A stretch of 24,064 nt of DNA from a virus: IMG/VR virus record IMGVR_UViG_3300031227_000424, positions 1 to 24,064 of that record. One strand, 5' to 3'. Positions 23,834-24,064 of the stretch are shown one piece after another. Position 1 is the first letter of the stretch; each line of letters starts with the position of its first letter. The notes under the pieces were generated by a model that worked only from the letters and a program-made list of their open reading frames with translations, did not search any database and was not told the DNA's origin. A program made the position numbers and the translations under genes.

Positions 23834-23862
23834 AAGAAAGACCCTACGGGGTTTTTTCTTTT
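23834..23862 (+). terminator. UNCG-loop terminator 4
   Basis: ACCC pairs with GGGT around a UACG tetraloop, with AAGAAAG below against TTTTTCTT. It follows the lipoprotein stop by one base. Confidence 0.9.
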
Positions 23863-23865
23863 GTC

Positions 23866-23885
23866 TGAACTGTACTATCAGTTCA
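23866..23885 (+). promoter_or_regulatory. Leader hairpin 4 (loop TACTAT)
   Basis: TGAACTG pairs with CAGTTCA around TACTAT. The loop centre is 19.5 bases before the ATG at 23895. Core identical to hairpin 0, with a compensated base pair in the outer stem. Confidence 0.7.
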
Positions 23886-23894
23886 CCACTTATT

Positions 23895-24064
23895 ATGACT
23901 ATAAAAGAACAAATTGCCAATGCATTAGCTGAAGCTGATGCATTCGAACAACAATATCGTAAAGCAACGTCTATGGACCAAGCTATTCATGCACAAAACA
24001 TGTGTAGTGCTGCCAATGGCGACTTGCGTCGCTTGCAAGCGCAAGAGGCTGCTGAAGAAGCAGC
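23895..24064 (+). CDS. Small Ala-rich helical protein, N-terminal part (runs off window)
   Basis: An open frame from ATG at 23895 to the right edge, at least 56 codons, beginning MTIKEQIANALAEADAFEQQ. It is Ala- and Gln-rich with heptad-like spacing, so probably a coiled coil, and ends at the edge in an Ala/Glu run. It shows the same leader arrangement as the genes to its left and so belongs to the same array. No function can be assigned. Confidence 0.6.
   Translation, partial: MTIKEQIANALAEADAFEQQYRKATSMDQAIHAQNMCSAANGDLRRLQAQEAAEEA

Noticed and set aside
1-24064. tRNA genes, integrase or attachment sites
   Set aside because: No cloverleaf-like segment with the conserved arms was noticed by eye, and no integrase or transposase motifs are present among the proteins.

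Overview
The window is most simply read as part of a tailed double-stranded DNA phage genome of the crAss-like group (short-tailed phages of Bacteroidota). It is AT-rich and densely packed with overlapping genes. On the minus strand it carries a morphogenesis block in crAss-like order: PD-(D/E)XK nuclease, two small proteins, large terminase, portal, scaffold-like protein, major capsid protein, connector/ring-type proteins, a very large tail protein resembling the P22 gp10-like stabilization or 'muzzle' protein, then the start of a large virion protein. The terminase motifs are the firmest anchor. Portal, capsid and tail calls rest on family resemblance, length and gene order. Genes carrying TAnnTTTG-like -7 boxes and a lipobox of bacterial type fit a Bacteroidota host. 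A marine or flavobacterial phage such as Cellulophaga phage phi14:2 is a plausible relative, but this is inference.

Layout. 1-1025 (minus): 5' part of a large Gly/Ala-rich virion protein. 1027-5670: 1547-aa tail protein. 5670-7655: two connector-type proteins separated by a small basic protein that may be HU/IHF-like. 7721-9274: 517-aa probable virion surface protein. 9321-11322: connector protein and a 461-aa conserved-type structural protein. 11409-18435: major capsid protein, scaffold, portal, terminase. 18432-20280: candidate small-terminase region and nuclease. 20391-22286: small proteins of unknown function. Four intrinsic terminators lie inside this same-strand block, after the capsid gene, after the 517-aa gene and twice in the 20.3-20.8 kb region. 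They probably tune expression rather than end it.

22287-22767 is the only long non-coding stretch. It holds a likely leftward promoter, a pair of nearly identical 28-bp dyad repeats, and six copies of a TCGCTRYGCTC repeat. Transcription diverges here.

22768-24064 (plus strand) is the most unusual part: a row of very small genes (62, 89, 102, 41 and at least 56 aa; including a two-helix membrane protein and a lipoprotein). Each gene is followed by a nearly identical terminator with a UNCG tetraloop, and each is preceded by a short hairpin. In four of five cases the hairpin centre is 19.5-20.5 nt from the ATG. Hairpin stems vary in a compensatory way. There is little room for a standard bacterial promoter between terminator and start codon. 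Because crAss-like phages carry a giant virion RNA polymerase that transcribes early genes, these hairpins are candidates for its promoters, analogous to the hairpin promoters of phage N4, or alternatively for conserved mRNA leader structures.
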